A model generated the notes under the pieces. That model was not told where the DNA came from. It saw only the letters and a list, made by a program, of their open reading frames with translations, and ran no database searches. Both the position numbers and the translations under genes were made by a program. Below are positions 54,346-64,000 of a stretch of DNA of 64,000 bases, piece after piece (the first letter of the stretch is position 1; the number at the start of each line of letters is the position of its first letter). Location: NCBI GenBank assembly GCA_963931865.1, contig OZ007514.1, forward strand, positions 5,124,646 through 5,188,645. Reading direction: 5' to 3'. This stretch comes from Axinella damicornis. Its lineage: Eukaryota; Porifera; Demospongiae; Axinellida; Axinellidae.

Positions 54346-54526
54346 TGCTGTGAGTTGGCTGTGTTGCCTTGTGGATTGTGGTCTGACTTAGCTTTGCCTA
54401 TTCATGTCTTGGGATAGTGGCTGCATGGAGTATGTGATGCTGGTGTGCTGCACGTTTTTGTTTGATGGTCCATATGCTAACTCTACTCGCATGTAGCTGT
54501 AGAGATGGTGTGAAGTGGGGAGTTGT

Positions 54527-54615
54527 TAGCCTCGTTCCCAGGCCTTCGTTTTTGATCCCTGGCATAGTGCAAGCGGTCAAAAACTGGAAGTGTAGAAGGC
54601 CTGGGAACAAGGCTA
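54527..54615. mobile_element. Mini hairpin element with perfect 9-bp target duplication
   Basis: TAGCCTCGTTCCCAGGCCTT and its near-complement (one change, GGGAACAAGG) bound 89 bp. GGGAGTTGT flanks both sides (54518-54526, 54616-54624). An internal TTTTTGA/TCAAAAA stem surrounds a GTGCAAGCG loop. Confidence 0.9.
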
Positions 54616-54725
54616 GGGAGTTGTATCGAGCATTTTGAACCCTGTGGGAAGTGACAGTGTCAACACAGCTGCACTAAGTTGAGCAGTCGAAGGAAACCCA
54701 TCACTTTCTCTCCTTCCCCCAACAG

Positions 54726-54992
54726 GTGCACAGCAATGGCCGGGGTACATCACTTCCCTCAACACCAGTGTTGTCAACTGCTACAGCTACGACCCCAGCC
54801 CGCTTGACCAAATAAGAGGTGACCCCATGATCGCATCCTTAATTCCGGGCAGATGCTGATCTCCGAGGTATAGTGGAACTGTCTACTACAGGGAGAGCTG
54901 CAATACATCGCAGCTGTCGCGTGCTGCCGATCTCGTCCACACTTGTTGTCACCTGGCAGGATGTTGGCTATTTCAGCAACCACACTGACAAG
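54726..54992 (+). pseudogene. NIDO-domain exon, frame-broken
   Basis: Between acceptor CCCCCAACAG and donor AAG|GTACGA lies sequence for YITSLNTSVVNCYSY, DPMIA, GTVYYRESCNTSQLSRAADL and TLVVTWQDVGYFSNHTDK. The last two blocks, VYYR and VTWxxVGYF, are signatures of the NIDO domain of nidogen-like extracellular proteins. Frame shifts occur near 54845 (with a TGA) and near 54925, so the exon cannot be read through as it stands. It would belong to a matrix or adhesion protein, perhaps with the signal peptide at 51553. Sequencing error cannot be excluded, but two shifts in 270 bp plus the decayed repeats upstream favour a pseudogene. Confidence 0.7.
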
Positions 54993-55027
54993 GTACGAAC
55001 GACCTATCAGCACGCTAGCTAGCACAA

Positions 55028-55372
55028 ATAAAGGACAGTGTACGAACAACAGGACAAGAGCATGCCAACCTCCAGGACAGTGTACGAACAACAGGACAAG
55101 ACCATGCCAACCTCAAGGACAGTGTATGAACAACAGGACAAGACCATGCCAACCTCAAGGACAGTGTATGAACAACAGGACAAGACCATGCCAACCTCAA
55201 GGACAGTGTATGAACAACAGGACAAGACCATGCCAACCTCCAGGACGGTGTATGAACAACAGGACAAGAGCATGCCAACCTCCAGGACAGTGTATGAACA
55301 ACAGGACAAGAGCATGCCAACCTCCAGGACAGTGTATGAACAACAGGACAAGACACCCCCCACCTCCAGGAT
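55028..55372. repeat. 42-bp tandem repeat, ~8 units
   Basis: Unit AGGACAGTGTATGAACAACA plus GGACAAGACCATGCCAACCTCC. Being a multiple of three it is open in several frames (RTVYEQQDKTMPTS on +). It directly follows the NIDO exon and is probably intronic or decayed. Confidence 0.95.
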
Positions 55373-55533
55373 GACAGGCCTCCTCGAAGATGGTGTACCA
55401 GAACACCAATGATTGCCCTGGGATCTATCGGCTGCCCAGTTTGGTGGTCCATGAACAACAAGGAAAGTAACCAGGAAGAAAATGCTGATGATAACTTCCG
55501 TAGTTTCACAATTTCATTCAATCAGCTGCTGTA

Positions 55534-57361
55534 TCACAGAGTCGGTAGACTCTGTATGTAGGGATACGACGTACACGCAATACATGCCAATACAAAAAAA
55601 TCTCTCCAAATCTCAGAAACGGTACACTTATAAGCCTTTATAACCACATACCGTTCATCTTCGAGTGTTTTCATGACCAACAAGACTCCTCGCGTCGCGA
55701 AAAACCGGCGCGAAAGTACCACACCAGGTACTCGCAAAACGGGCAAATTGTTTTTCTTTCTTCTTTCTTCTTCTTCTTCTTCTTCTTTCTTCAGACGGGC
55801 TAGCTCAACGTCGACTCAATCTCTCATGATGGTTTTCGTACGAAACAGCAGCATTTCACACTGAGTAGTGCACCTGGCCATCGCTTTTTCGCAACCTCCC
55901 AAGTTTTCACCAGGCGGCTGCAGCTGCCCACTCAATAACTATGGCTTCTTTAGTCACGCCATTTTCTCGTTTGTACGCATGCGTGGTCACTTAGCAACGA
56001 ACGTAATTATTACTCAAGATCGCTGAATTAGAAGCGTCTTGCGCCGTTGTGTTGACATAATTTCTTACTTCATAAAACCGAGGTAAATTCTAACTCTGTG
56101 CGTATAATGTATGTATGTTACTACCTACTGTGTTCTGTGAGAGGGTTGAATGCCTATCTAAAGACTCAACAATATATAAATCTTGCTACTTCTGGTATAG
56201 CTAATATTATGGTCTTCAGACAGGGATTACTGCCTACGGTATCCATCCAGAAAAGGGTTGACTTGGGTCTGATTCTTTAGCCAACGCTGGCAGTGTGAAT
56301 ACTGGAGTCAATATTGTCCATATACCAAAGCAAGAGCTCCTACTACTTATGAGGACACCGACTTCTGCTCTGTGATGGCAAATTGCATGCGCTGCTGCTG
56401 AAAAAAAATGACATAAACAAGTAATAAAAAACATTTGAAAATGTAACAGGATGTAGGGATACCAGAACGGCAAAAAGTAAGGAAACAAGGTAGGGATGAT
56501 CGCACAAAACAGTGAAGTATACAATCCCCTAGTCTCGGTCCCAGACCCAACCAACCCCAGCACGGATCGCTTTTAGTATCGCACGCGGGGAAGGAAGGGT
56601 CTGGTAGATATAGTACACATTCCTAAGGTCTCACTACCGTTAATTGAGACTTGTTGAAATTATCAGGACGCATCAAAATTTCACACGTGGTCATCAAGAG
56701 TGAAGCCGCCTTTGAAGACTTAGAGCTAGAGGCGGCAAGTAGTGTAGACACACGATCGGCTTGGTTTGGAAATGCCCTTTTTGTAGCAGCATTGCGAGTG
56801 ACTCGCGCAATCGTCGTCATCTGGGCACTTCACCATCTGTGGATGCTGGAATCAGCGAGCTGTGTCAGTGTTGGAGGCAGCAAAGGAGAGATTCTACCTT
56901 CTGACCGCGTGTCCAAGGCGACCATGGAGATGCTGTTGAACTTGGAGAGTAGCTCTAGCAGTATTTTAAACATGCTGAAATCCAGAAGTTTTGACAACAC
57001 CTTGTTATTGCATGCTGGCGATTCTGTACTTCCGGCATCAATATTACGTATACGTCATTGAGATTACTTGTGATTCTGGCGGAGTTTAAGGAATGTGGGC
57101 TATACCTACCAGACCGTATTTCCGCGCGTTATACTGTAAGCGATACACGCGCTGGATAAACGGTCTGGGAACGAGACTAACAATCCCCCTACATATCTTT
57201 TTTCATTATACACGTATATGGAAAAAGATCTCTGTAGGGGGGTTGTATACTTCACTGTTTTGTGCGATCATCCCTACCTCCCTACCTTGTTTCCTTACTT
57301 TTTGCCGTTCTGGTATCCCTACATCCTGTTACATTTTCAAATGTTTTTTATTACTTGTTAC
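55534..57361. mobile_element. Second copy of the composite element (inverted), with nested insertion
   Basis: Bases 55534-56412 are the reverse complement of the 940-bp body at 23846-24783 (same hairpin ACAGAGTC/GACTCTGT at one end and same purine tract). 56413-56529 plus 57180-57361 are the foldback MITE arms. A 650-bp inverted-repeat element splits the foldback. TTTCATTCAATCAGCTGCTG just before 55530 recurs with one change at about 57390, outside the other end. Confidence 0.75.
56530..57179. mobile_element. 650-bp member of the TAGTCTCGTTCCCAGACC family
   Basis: The largest member: TAGTCTCGGTCCCAGACC and GGTCTGGGAACGAGACTA are its ends, with ACAATCCCC on both sides (56521-56529, 57180-57188). 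The host foldback element gives the empty site. It carries an open frame on + (56651-57061, 136 codons, Ser/Leu-rich) and one on - (56820-56623). Neither is a recognised transposase, so it may carry captured sequence. Confidence 0.9.
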
Positions 57362-57416
57362 AATAGATTTTGTTCATAATATTATATAGTTTCATTCAAT
57401 CAACTGCTGTATTGCT

Positions 57417-57905
57417 TATACTGACTATATGGCCCTGTTCAAAATACACCTGTTGAATGCAATCTCTCACTCAAACGATTTGAAGTGGAGTCTATATACG
57501 TAGACGCAATATGCTGATACAAATCTCAAGCGGTCAACATATTACCCTTCATTACAACGTGCCCATTCATCTTTGAGTGTTTTCCTGACCACAAAAAGGA
57601 CTACAACTGCGAAAAAGCATCACCAAAAATGGAAAGCAGAACGGCAAAGCATGGAGACAAGGAGCATAGAACAGTGCAGTATGCAACCCCTTACAATCAT
57701 TATACGTGCAATGTACATATTATACATGTGGTCTGTAGGGCTAACATGGCCTCGTTCTCAGGCCTTCACACCCAAACGCTGCATGGAATGAGAAGGCCTG
57801 AGAACAAGGCTACGTACTGTAGGGTGGGGTTGTATACTGACTTGCTACATTCCTTCCCTAGTTCTGCTATCCCTACATCTCATTACAATTTTATTCTTGT
57901 AATGC
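57417..57905. mobile_element. Older, diverged copy of the composite element
   Basis: The words CTTTGAGTGTTTTCCTGACC, GTAGACGCAATATGCTGATA and TTCTGCTATCCCTACATCTC match the body and foldback of the neighbouring copy with many substitutions. A decayed hairpin (TGGCCTCGTTCTCAGGCC ... GGCCTGAGAACAAGGCTA, about 57748-57811) is nested inside. Confidence 0.55.
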
Positions 57906-57906
57906 T

Positions 57907-58700
57907 GTTGATTGTTGTTATTGTGTCTTCAGGGTGGAAAAGCTGTTGTAAGAGCTACTGCAAGTCTTCTGACTGCCGCAAGGAATCTTGTGAGCAGTGC
58001 GAGAGAACTGCAGCACGAGGTCGGCCAGAGACAATGTGCTACAGCACGAGGATGGAGACCATGTGCTACTGGTACAGACCAACGTCTCAGCTGATGTTCT
58101 GTGGGCTTGTTTGAGTGTCATTGGGTGAGTGTGTGCAGTGAGTGTGTGCATTAAATAGATGTGTTTGAACTGGTCATACATTGGGTGAGAGAGTTCATTC
58201 AGTTGATGTGAACCCAATTAACTCCCAAGGATACCCCTAGTTTGATTTTCAAGGCTCTCGTTCTCAATCTCCCACATGGCAAATCCATGCATATTTTCAC
58301 ACATGGGCATCACTGTGCATATATAATACGTAACTATAGATCTACTGCATTATTACACTGTTGTCTCTTGCATTCAAGAATCAAAGTTCAGTGTAGTAAT
58401 GCTGTTGATTGTTGTTATTGTACCTTCAGGGTGGAAAAGTTGTTGTAGGCAAATCTTCTGATTGACTGCTGCAAGGAATCTTGTGAGCAGTGCGGGAGAA
58501 CTGACAGCCGGAGACAATGTGCTACAGCACGAGGATGGAGACCATGTGCTACTGGTACAGACCAACGTCTCAGCTGATGTTCTGTGGGCTTGTTTGAGTG
58601 TCATCGGGTGAGTGTGTGCATTAATTATATAGATGTGTTTGAACTGGTCATGCATTGGGTGAGAGAGTTCATTGAGTGGATGTGAACCCCAAGGGTGGCC
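57907..58700 (+). repeat. Tandem segmental duplication containing an exon-like segment
   Basis: About 57907-58215 and 58402-58690 are near-copies. In the first, after ...TGTGTCTTCAG, an open segment reads AVVRATASLLTAARNLVSSA then RELQHE and ends at GAG|GTCGGC. This helix resembles talin/vinculin-type rod sequence, but too little is present to name it. The second copy has a deletion and stops in the same place. Confidence 0.45.
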
Positions 58701-58845
58701 CTAGTTTGATTATCAAGGCTCTCATTCCTAGTCTCCCACATGGCAAATCCGTGCGGAGAGCCTAGTGTTTTCACACGTATGTGTGGCATCAAGGGTACAG
58801 TCCCTCCACGTACTGTTCATATATGGTACGTAACTATACTGCAGT

Positions 58846-59757
58846 AGAGTATAGCTAAAGCAAATGCTGTATTCTGATCGGCCTGTTACCCATTACTAAA
58901 TGCCATAGTGATCACATTGCTGGTTTTTTTACATGTAGAAAACTCGGTGGTTACTAAAATCTGGAACGGAACGGAATGGAATGGAATGGAACGGTTCCGC
59001 CTACTAAAGTACGGTAGCCAAGCTAGCATATCGCGGCGCAGGCAAAGAGGACGCTTGAAATCATGGTAAGACTTGCTTGTCATATTATAAAGCTCACTAT
59101 TTCATAAGGGCAACATACCGGTATAATGATTATGAGCTTTTCTTGTCAGGGTTCTGTTGAGAAGAGAAGAGGTATACTTGGCCAACCTTGGGTCTCTGCG
59201 GAGGCTTCTCCGCACGTGCATACTGAAAGCGATCGCGCGCTGGAGAAAGCGAAGGGCTAGCTTGTTAGACTAGCAGAGGCTCATGGATCACTCTCTCTGG
59301 ATCTGGGAAGCTCTCTAAAAATTGTAAATGTAGTGCCTAATCTTCCTCACCATGAACGTGAGCGCATAAAGCATTGTGCTGTGCCTGTTGTTCCGTTCCG
59401 TGTGTTCCGTATTTTAGTAGGCGGAACCGTTCCATTCCGTTCCGCCCCGTTCCGGATTTTAGTAACCACCAAAAACTCGGCCATGGCCCATACGGGTTTT
59501 CTATGTTTAACAGGATTTGTACATGAGAACATGTCTGCTTGTAATGTTTTACAGCATTATTACAGGTTTACATGTTTATTGGAATGCTACACTCTAAATC
59601 AGTTAGGCAACTCGACCAATACAATGGGATGGGATCTATGTGATTTAGAAACCCTCCGGCCCTTAGTGGCGCCCTCGCTGTGCTCAGGACGCTACAGCTC
59701 AGGGCCCTCGGGTTTCTAAATCGCGTAGATCCCTTGGTCTCAGTGTCTAACTTATAT
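58846..59757. mobile_element. Foldback repeat, second copy, with nested element
   Basis: Direct-orientation copy of 53580-53945, interrupted at AAAACTC by a 525-bp element. The palindromic CCCTCGCTG loop region is at about 59640-59740. Confidence 0.75.
58946..59470. mobile_element. 525-bp inverted-repeat element (GGTGGTTACTAAAAT ends)
   Basis: Ends GGTGGTTACTAAAAT and its complement extend inward as GGAACGGAACGGAATGG and related words for about 65 bp. AAAACTC flanks both sides, and the intact repeat at 53670-53685 shows the empty site. A 7-8 bp duplication fits a hAT-like element. The last bases of the window (63982 on) begin with the same terminal word. Confidence 0.85.
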
Positions 59758-59880
59758 TTATTGCTCCCACACACAAATGGACATACACACACACACACAT
59801 AGACACACACACATGGAGACACACACTCTTTGCGCTAGCACTGAACATGTATATTACCACAAGGGGGCAGAATCTTCAGT

Positions 59881-60141
59881 CGATACCACAGGCCCATCAT
59901 ACTTTGAGCTGAAAGTTTGGTAATTCTCTGTTTCTCTGGTTCTGGAACTACAGCCAGTCAAAGTTCAATTTCGGACAAAGGTATGATCGAAGAGATACCT
60001 GAAGGAACTTTTTCTGAGCATGCTCGGGTAGGAAGCCTCGATCCCGACCCCTGCATTCTACTGGTTATTGCAGCAGTATTGTACTTTGGCAACAGAGAAC
60101 CATCAAACTTTCAGCTCAAAGTGTGATGGCTCTGTAGTATC
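59881..60141. mobile_element. MITE with ~50-bp inverted ends
   Basis: ACTTTGAGCTGAAAGTTTGG near 59901 is the inverse of AAACTTTCAGCTCAAAGT near 60105. The match extends outward through GATACYACAG and inward through TTCTCTGTT. Precise ends and target duplication are unclear. Confidence 0.7.
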
Positions 60142-60249
60142 ACCTGAAGTCCCGCCCACTTCCGGTAATATACACGTTCGGCGCTAGCACATCCGATTTG
60201 AACTGTTGCTTGTAGAAATTTTAACTCTGCTTCTGCAATTTGCACTTAA

Positions 60250-61240
60250 GGTAGTAAACATGGGTACCGCGATCTCCGAAACCAAGTTGATGGATAAATG
60301 GGCAGCATCAAAGCGTACACAAGTTTCAGCAATACTTTGCATCAAACTGCTCCCTCTGCTTGAAAATGCCCTAAAACTCAATTTTAAGGCCCTCTACGAA
60401 ACTGAAAATTTGGACCCTCTCCAAGGCCCCACCCACACTCTGACCCCATCATCAATACACACACAAAACAGGCCCCAAAACTACGGATGGATTTACCACC
60501 TGCTCTCCTCACTTGCAGGCTACAGCCCAAAACTCACTGCCACCCTCAAAAACAGAGGTTTGGCTACCCTAGGCTTTCAAAAAAATTTCCACGCACACCA
60601 ACTAAAACCGACTCAAGCCAAGGCCAGTTTCTAAAAGGTCAACCTACCCCCTGCAAAATAGGGATGCTTTTCCACGTTCACCTCTCGGTTACCGAGTTTT
60701 GGCCACACATCTACTCCCTCTCACCAGCCCAGTCCAGCTACCAAACCAGCCAAATTCGCCCTAACACGAAAATGGGCGGGGCCTGTAATGCCGAAAGGTC
60801 AACTCTCTAGAGTACCTTGGCCAGGGAGCTGTCGGAGGCTGTTCACTTTCCAGGCTGTTCTTCGGCCACTTCAGCAGACCCACCAACATTCCTGCTCACT
60901 CCACCTAGCTATTCACACACAGATAGCCCATCGCCACATTCAATCAGCTAGAATAGCTTCCTACTTAAAAAAAAAAAAGAAAAAAAAAAAGAAAAAAAAA
61001 AAAAAAAGAGTGTTCAAACAAATCTTCAAAGTACCGCACGGCCACATCAGAGTACCGATTTGAAACTCGAAAGGGCCGCTAGCCGCATCAAAGAGAGAAG
61101 CCCCCCTTGTTTATTCCGGTTGCCGCCATGGGAAAACGTAAACAGATGAATAACTCTAAATAACCGTATGCAAGTGACGTCATCTCATTAATTATTCATA
61201 AGCAAAATTGCGCGATTTCGCCGATGCCGTGCTTCCTACC
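60250..61240 (+). mobile_element. 991-bp TTAA-flanked inverted-repeat element, copy 2
   Basis: TTAA at 60246-60249 and 61241-61244; ends GGTAGTAAAC and GCTTCCTACC. Inverted relative to 2971-3945. Its reading frame from 60260 stops at 60632-60634, where the other copy has CAA, and a 1-bp deletion lies slightly further on. A long A-run (about 60966-61008) is present. Confidence 0.85.
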
Positions 61241-61394
61241 TTAATGTGCCCTGGGACTGAGGCTAGTGGGGCACCCTGGTACACTGCTTTGAGGAAGAGC
61301 TATATAATCTATCAAATGTGTGCTCGGAAAATAAAATTGAAATCTGTCGCTATGTGCATGATACATTCAACAGCTGTCTTCATGTATACCATGC

Positions 61395-61740
61395 ACCTCT
61401 CTCCTTCTCCCTCCAACCTTCCCGGCCTCTCTCCTCCTCCCTTCCACCCTTCAACCTCCCCTCTCTCCTCCTCCCACCTCCACTCACTCCTCCTCCCTTC
61501 CCCATCCCTTCTCTCCACCTCCCTTCTACCCTTCCACCTCCCCTCTCTCCTCCTCCCACCTCCTCTCTCTCCTCCTCCCTTCCACCTCCCCTCTCTCCTC
61601 TTCGAATTCCCTTCCACCTCCCCTCTCTCCTCCTCCCTCTCCTCCTCCCTTCCACCTCCCCCCTCTCTCCTCCTCCCTTCCACCCCCCCCCCCCCCCCCC
61701 CCCCCCTCTCCTCCTCCCTTCCGCCTCCCCTCTCTCCACA
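61395..61740. repeat. CT-rich tract with poly-C run
   Basis: Irregular CTCTCTCCTCCTCCCTTCCA units and a run of about 24 C at 61684-61706. Open frames here are not coding. Confidence 0.95.
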
Positions 61741-62740
61741 CAGTTTGTTTTATGGCCAGCAGTTGTTGAATGGTGTCACAGCGGAGCAGAGAGCACCACT
61801 CCTAGTAAGTGTGCTAGAGCTGCTAATAGACTAGTTAAGTGTATCACCATATTGATAAGTACAGAAACATGGGTTACACATTAGGCTTGTGTACAGGAAA
61901 AAAGAGAAAACACTTTGCTTTCTTGTTAATACACTGCAATACTTGCGGATTATTTGGACCCTCATCATCTGCCACTCTCCGCAACAGACGTGGTTTGCTG
62001 CTGCTGCTGTGTAGGTTGGAAGATGCCAGGATAGTCTCTGAAGCACAGTAGCTAGCTATACTCGGCCGAATCATAGTTTTGTGAGTGGCAAATACATGTA
62101 GTCCCATATAGCCTTCAGGTTTGCCTAGCAGTGCTGGTTTCTGCTGCCGTTGGGCCAGTCAAGCATAAGCGAATGACCTCAGGTATGCTGGAAAGTGCCT
62201 ATTGCATGTTGATGTTCATTCGTGAGACTACAGATACATAAGCTTACGTAGTTATCTTCATTGCTGTATTACAGAGACACTTCCAGTATGAGTCATGCAG
62301 ATGGTCAGTAGTTGACCTTTGATCCTTGACCCTTGACCCCAGCCCTGCCTCCACCTGCACACTCTGTTTTCTAAATGTGGCCAATGGCAGAGAATCGTGT
62401 GCTCTGGATGGGAACTATTGCAACAGTGTGGAGGTGAGTTTAATACTTTATGCAATATGCAGGCCCTGATGAACTGAACTATTCCTTTTTCTTTCAGGCC
62501 AAAATAGCTGTTGAACTTCTGGACCTCATATTGAAAATGGTGTACTTGCAGAGGTCATAGGTCAGTTGTGTATATCATCAGCATGTACTGTTACAATGCA
62601 TTATCGTCTACGGCATTTACACCATTCATATGCACAATGCACAATTGCACACGCATAATATGCAAAGGAAAGTACTGTAGTTTACTGGACACATGTACTG
62701 TACAATGTATTTGTCTGTGAAGATTGGAGCTCCGATGTTT

Positions 62741-63022
62741 GCAGCATACCATGATCATAACACATGCACAGCTCAGATTTTTGCAGTATACCATGATCAT
62801 AACACATGCACAGCTCAGGTGTTTGTAGTATACCATGATCATAACACATGCACAGCTCAGATTTTTGCAGTATACCATGATCATAACACATGCACAGCTC
62901 AGATGTTTGCAGTATACCATGATCATAACACATGCACAGCTCAGATGTTTGCAGTATACCATGATCATAACACATGCACAGCTCAGATTTTGCAGTATAC
63001 CATGATCATAACACATGTACAG
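62741..63022. repeat. 42-bp tandem repeat, ~7 units
   Basis: Unit TATACCATGATCATAACACA plus TGCACAGCTCAGATTTTTGCAG. It contains the palindrome TGATCA and is open in several frames. Single diverged units recur near 63225-63290. Confidence 0.97.
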
Positions 63023-63200
63023 CTCTCCCTCACCCCCTCTTCCCCTTCCCTGTGCTCTCACCCTTCCCTCACTCATCACCCCTCCCTCTCCCCTCACCCC
63101 CTCCCTTTCCGTTCGTCCCCTCCCTCTCCCTCACACCCTCCCTCTCCCTCACCCCTCCCTCTGCCTCACTCACCCCCTCACTCTGCTCTCTCCTTCACCC
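63020..63200. repeat. CT-rich simple sequence
   Basis: Irregular CCCTCTCCCTCACCC units directly after the 42-bp array. Confidence 0.9.
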
Positions 63201-63538
63201 CGCTCTGACGTTTGCATGATGATAACACTCCGATGTTTGCAGTATACGGTGATCATAACACCTGATGTTTGCAGTATAATGCAAGTCAGACGTTTGCATG
63301 ATAGACATAGTCTCTTTGTGTACAGGTCACGGAGGTGTAATCACGCTGTACAGAGCTCAGATGTTTCGAGGATGCTGGCGGTGAAGGATGGCAACAACTC
63401 AGTGGGTGTTCAGGTGAACACTTGTGATTGTCTCATAAAGTCTGAATAAGTGTGTCCACGTTCCAGTGAAGTGCTTTTTCAGTACTATACTTCTGTTCCA
63501 CCCACCTCTTCCTCTCTCTCTCTCTCTCCTCCATCCAT

Positions 63539-63660
63539 TCCTCCCTCCCTTCTTCCCTCCCTCCCTCCCTCCCTCCCTCCCTCCCTCCCTCCCTCCCTCC
63601 CTCCCTCCCTCCCTCCCTCCCTCTCTCCCTCCCTCCCTCCCTTCTTCCCTCCCTCCCTCC
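63539..63660. repeat. (CCCT)n microsatellite
   Basis: About 30 CCCT units with a few CTTC interruptions. Confidence 0.97.
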
Positions 63661-63842
63661 TATGTACCACGTACCTCTGGGAGGCATGCCCCCAGACCCT
63701 TCAACAAATTGCGGTCTATGGCCGCAGTCCCCCACCCACCACGATTGTCAACCCAAACTCAAAATCCTAGATAGAACCCTGACCATACCATGGTTTGTGT
63801 TTCACCAGCTCTTCTTCTCTGCCTATCAGCCAATGTTGTTTT

Positions 63843-64000
63843 AGTTAACTAAAACTAAAACTATAATGCATTTTAGTATGGCATATTTCACTTTAGTAAT
63901 TAAAACTAAAACTAAAATGAGGACTGTCTCAGCCTGTTAATTAAAACTACAACTAAACTAATATTAAAATCACCCAAAAATGGTGGTTACTAAAACTAAA
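63843..64000. mobile_element. Partial element at the window edge
   Basis: AACTAAAACTAAAACTATAA and further ACTAAAACTAAAA words, then GGTGGTTACTAAAAC at 63982, the terminal word of the 58946-59470 element. Truncated by the end of the window. Confidence 0.35.

Larger units (their letters stand above)
61741..63415 (+). other. Scattered exon-like segments, unknown gene
   Basis: Segments between AG and GT with open frames: about 61741-61803 (LLNGVTAEQRAPLL|GTAAGT), about 62119-62179 (VCLAVLVSAAVGPVKHKRM|GTATGC), about 62500-62558 (AKIAVELLDLILKMVYLQ) and about 63326-63413 (NHAVQSSDVSRMLAVKDGN|GTGAAC). They look helical and could belong with the segment at 57.95 kb, but phases were not reconciled and no family is recognised. 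Confidence 0.25.

Noticed and set aside
55015..55521. Repeat proteins VYEQQDKTMPTS (+) and Cys-rich SCCSYTVLEVGM (-)
   Set aside because: The unit is 42 bp, so several frames stay open; no splice or start context supports a gene.
62591..63208. Repeated frames containing CYDHGILQ or YHDHNTCTAQ
   Set aside because: 42-bp tandem repeat with multiple open frames.

Overview
The window looks like animal nuclear DNA, most plausibly from a demosponge. Genes are split into short exons with GT...AG introns, there is no operon layout, and about half of the sequence is transposons, foldback elements and satellites. The sponge call is inference. It rests on an intact cAMP-receptor-like GPCR, on broken and intact tyrosine-kinase-like genes (one with a kinase / coiled-coil / kelch layout), on a NIDO-domain fragment and a collagen-like exon, and on the style of the repeats. 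No ribosomal RNA, CRISPR or prokaryotic feature was found.

Host genes, left to right. 2.6-8.8 kb (+): a decayed kinase / coiled-coil / kelch gene with several frameshifts, a lost HRD segment and a nonsense codon. A TTAA-flanked element sits in its first intron and a LINE 3' end sits before the kelch part. 10.9-12.0 kb (+): an intact single-exon seven-helix receptor with a degenerate copy of its own 5' end just upstream. About 26.6 kb (+): the last exon of an unknown gene, split by a transposon. 33-34.2 kb (-): two exons of an unknown protein. 35.9-44.8 kb (+): a tandem two-kinase gene in which both domains look catalytically impaired. 48.6-51.3 kb (-): a possible secreted collagen-like gene. 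51.5-55.4 kb (+): pieces of a NIDO-type extracellular protein turned into tandem repeats. 57.9-63.4 kb (+): a few possible exons of unknown type.

Mobile DNA dominates the rest. From 18.7 to 26.2 kb lie two tandem minus-strand Penelope-like elements with the GIY-YIG domain N-terminal to the reverse transcriptase (Naiad/Chlamys-like order) and a shared direct repeat. From 26.858 to 32.430 kb lies a TTAA-flanked DNA transposon whose protein joins a Mutator-like/Kolobok-type transposase to a YqaJ nuclease. It was split by a 1.82-kb element with CTTATAAG-rich ends, and a second, inverted copy of that element sits inside the tandem-kinase gene. Two ~0.98-kb TTAA-flanked elements in inverted orientation (3 kb and 60 kb) carry a 183-codon reading frame.

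The most distinctive system is a dispersed family of tiny inverted-repeat elements. Their termini resemble TAGCCTCGTTCCCAGGCC, their target duplications are 9 bp, and several have copy-specific self-complementary arms. About ten are scattered across the window, from 35 to 650 bp long, and some are nested in other transposons. Comparing duplicated repeats within the window gives empty sites for several insertions, so target duplications can be read directly.
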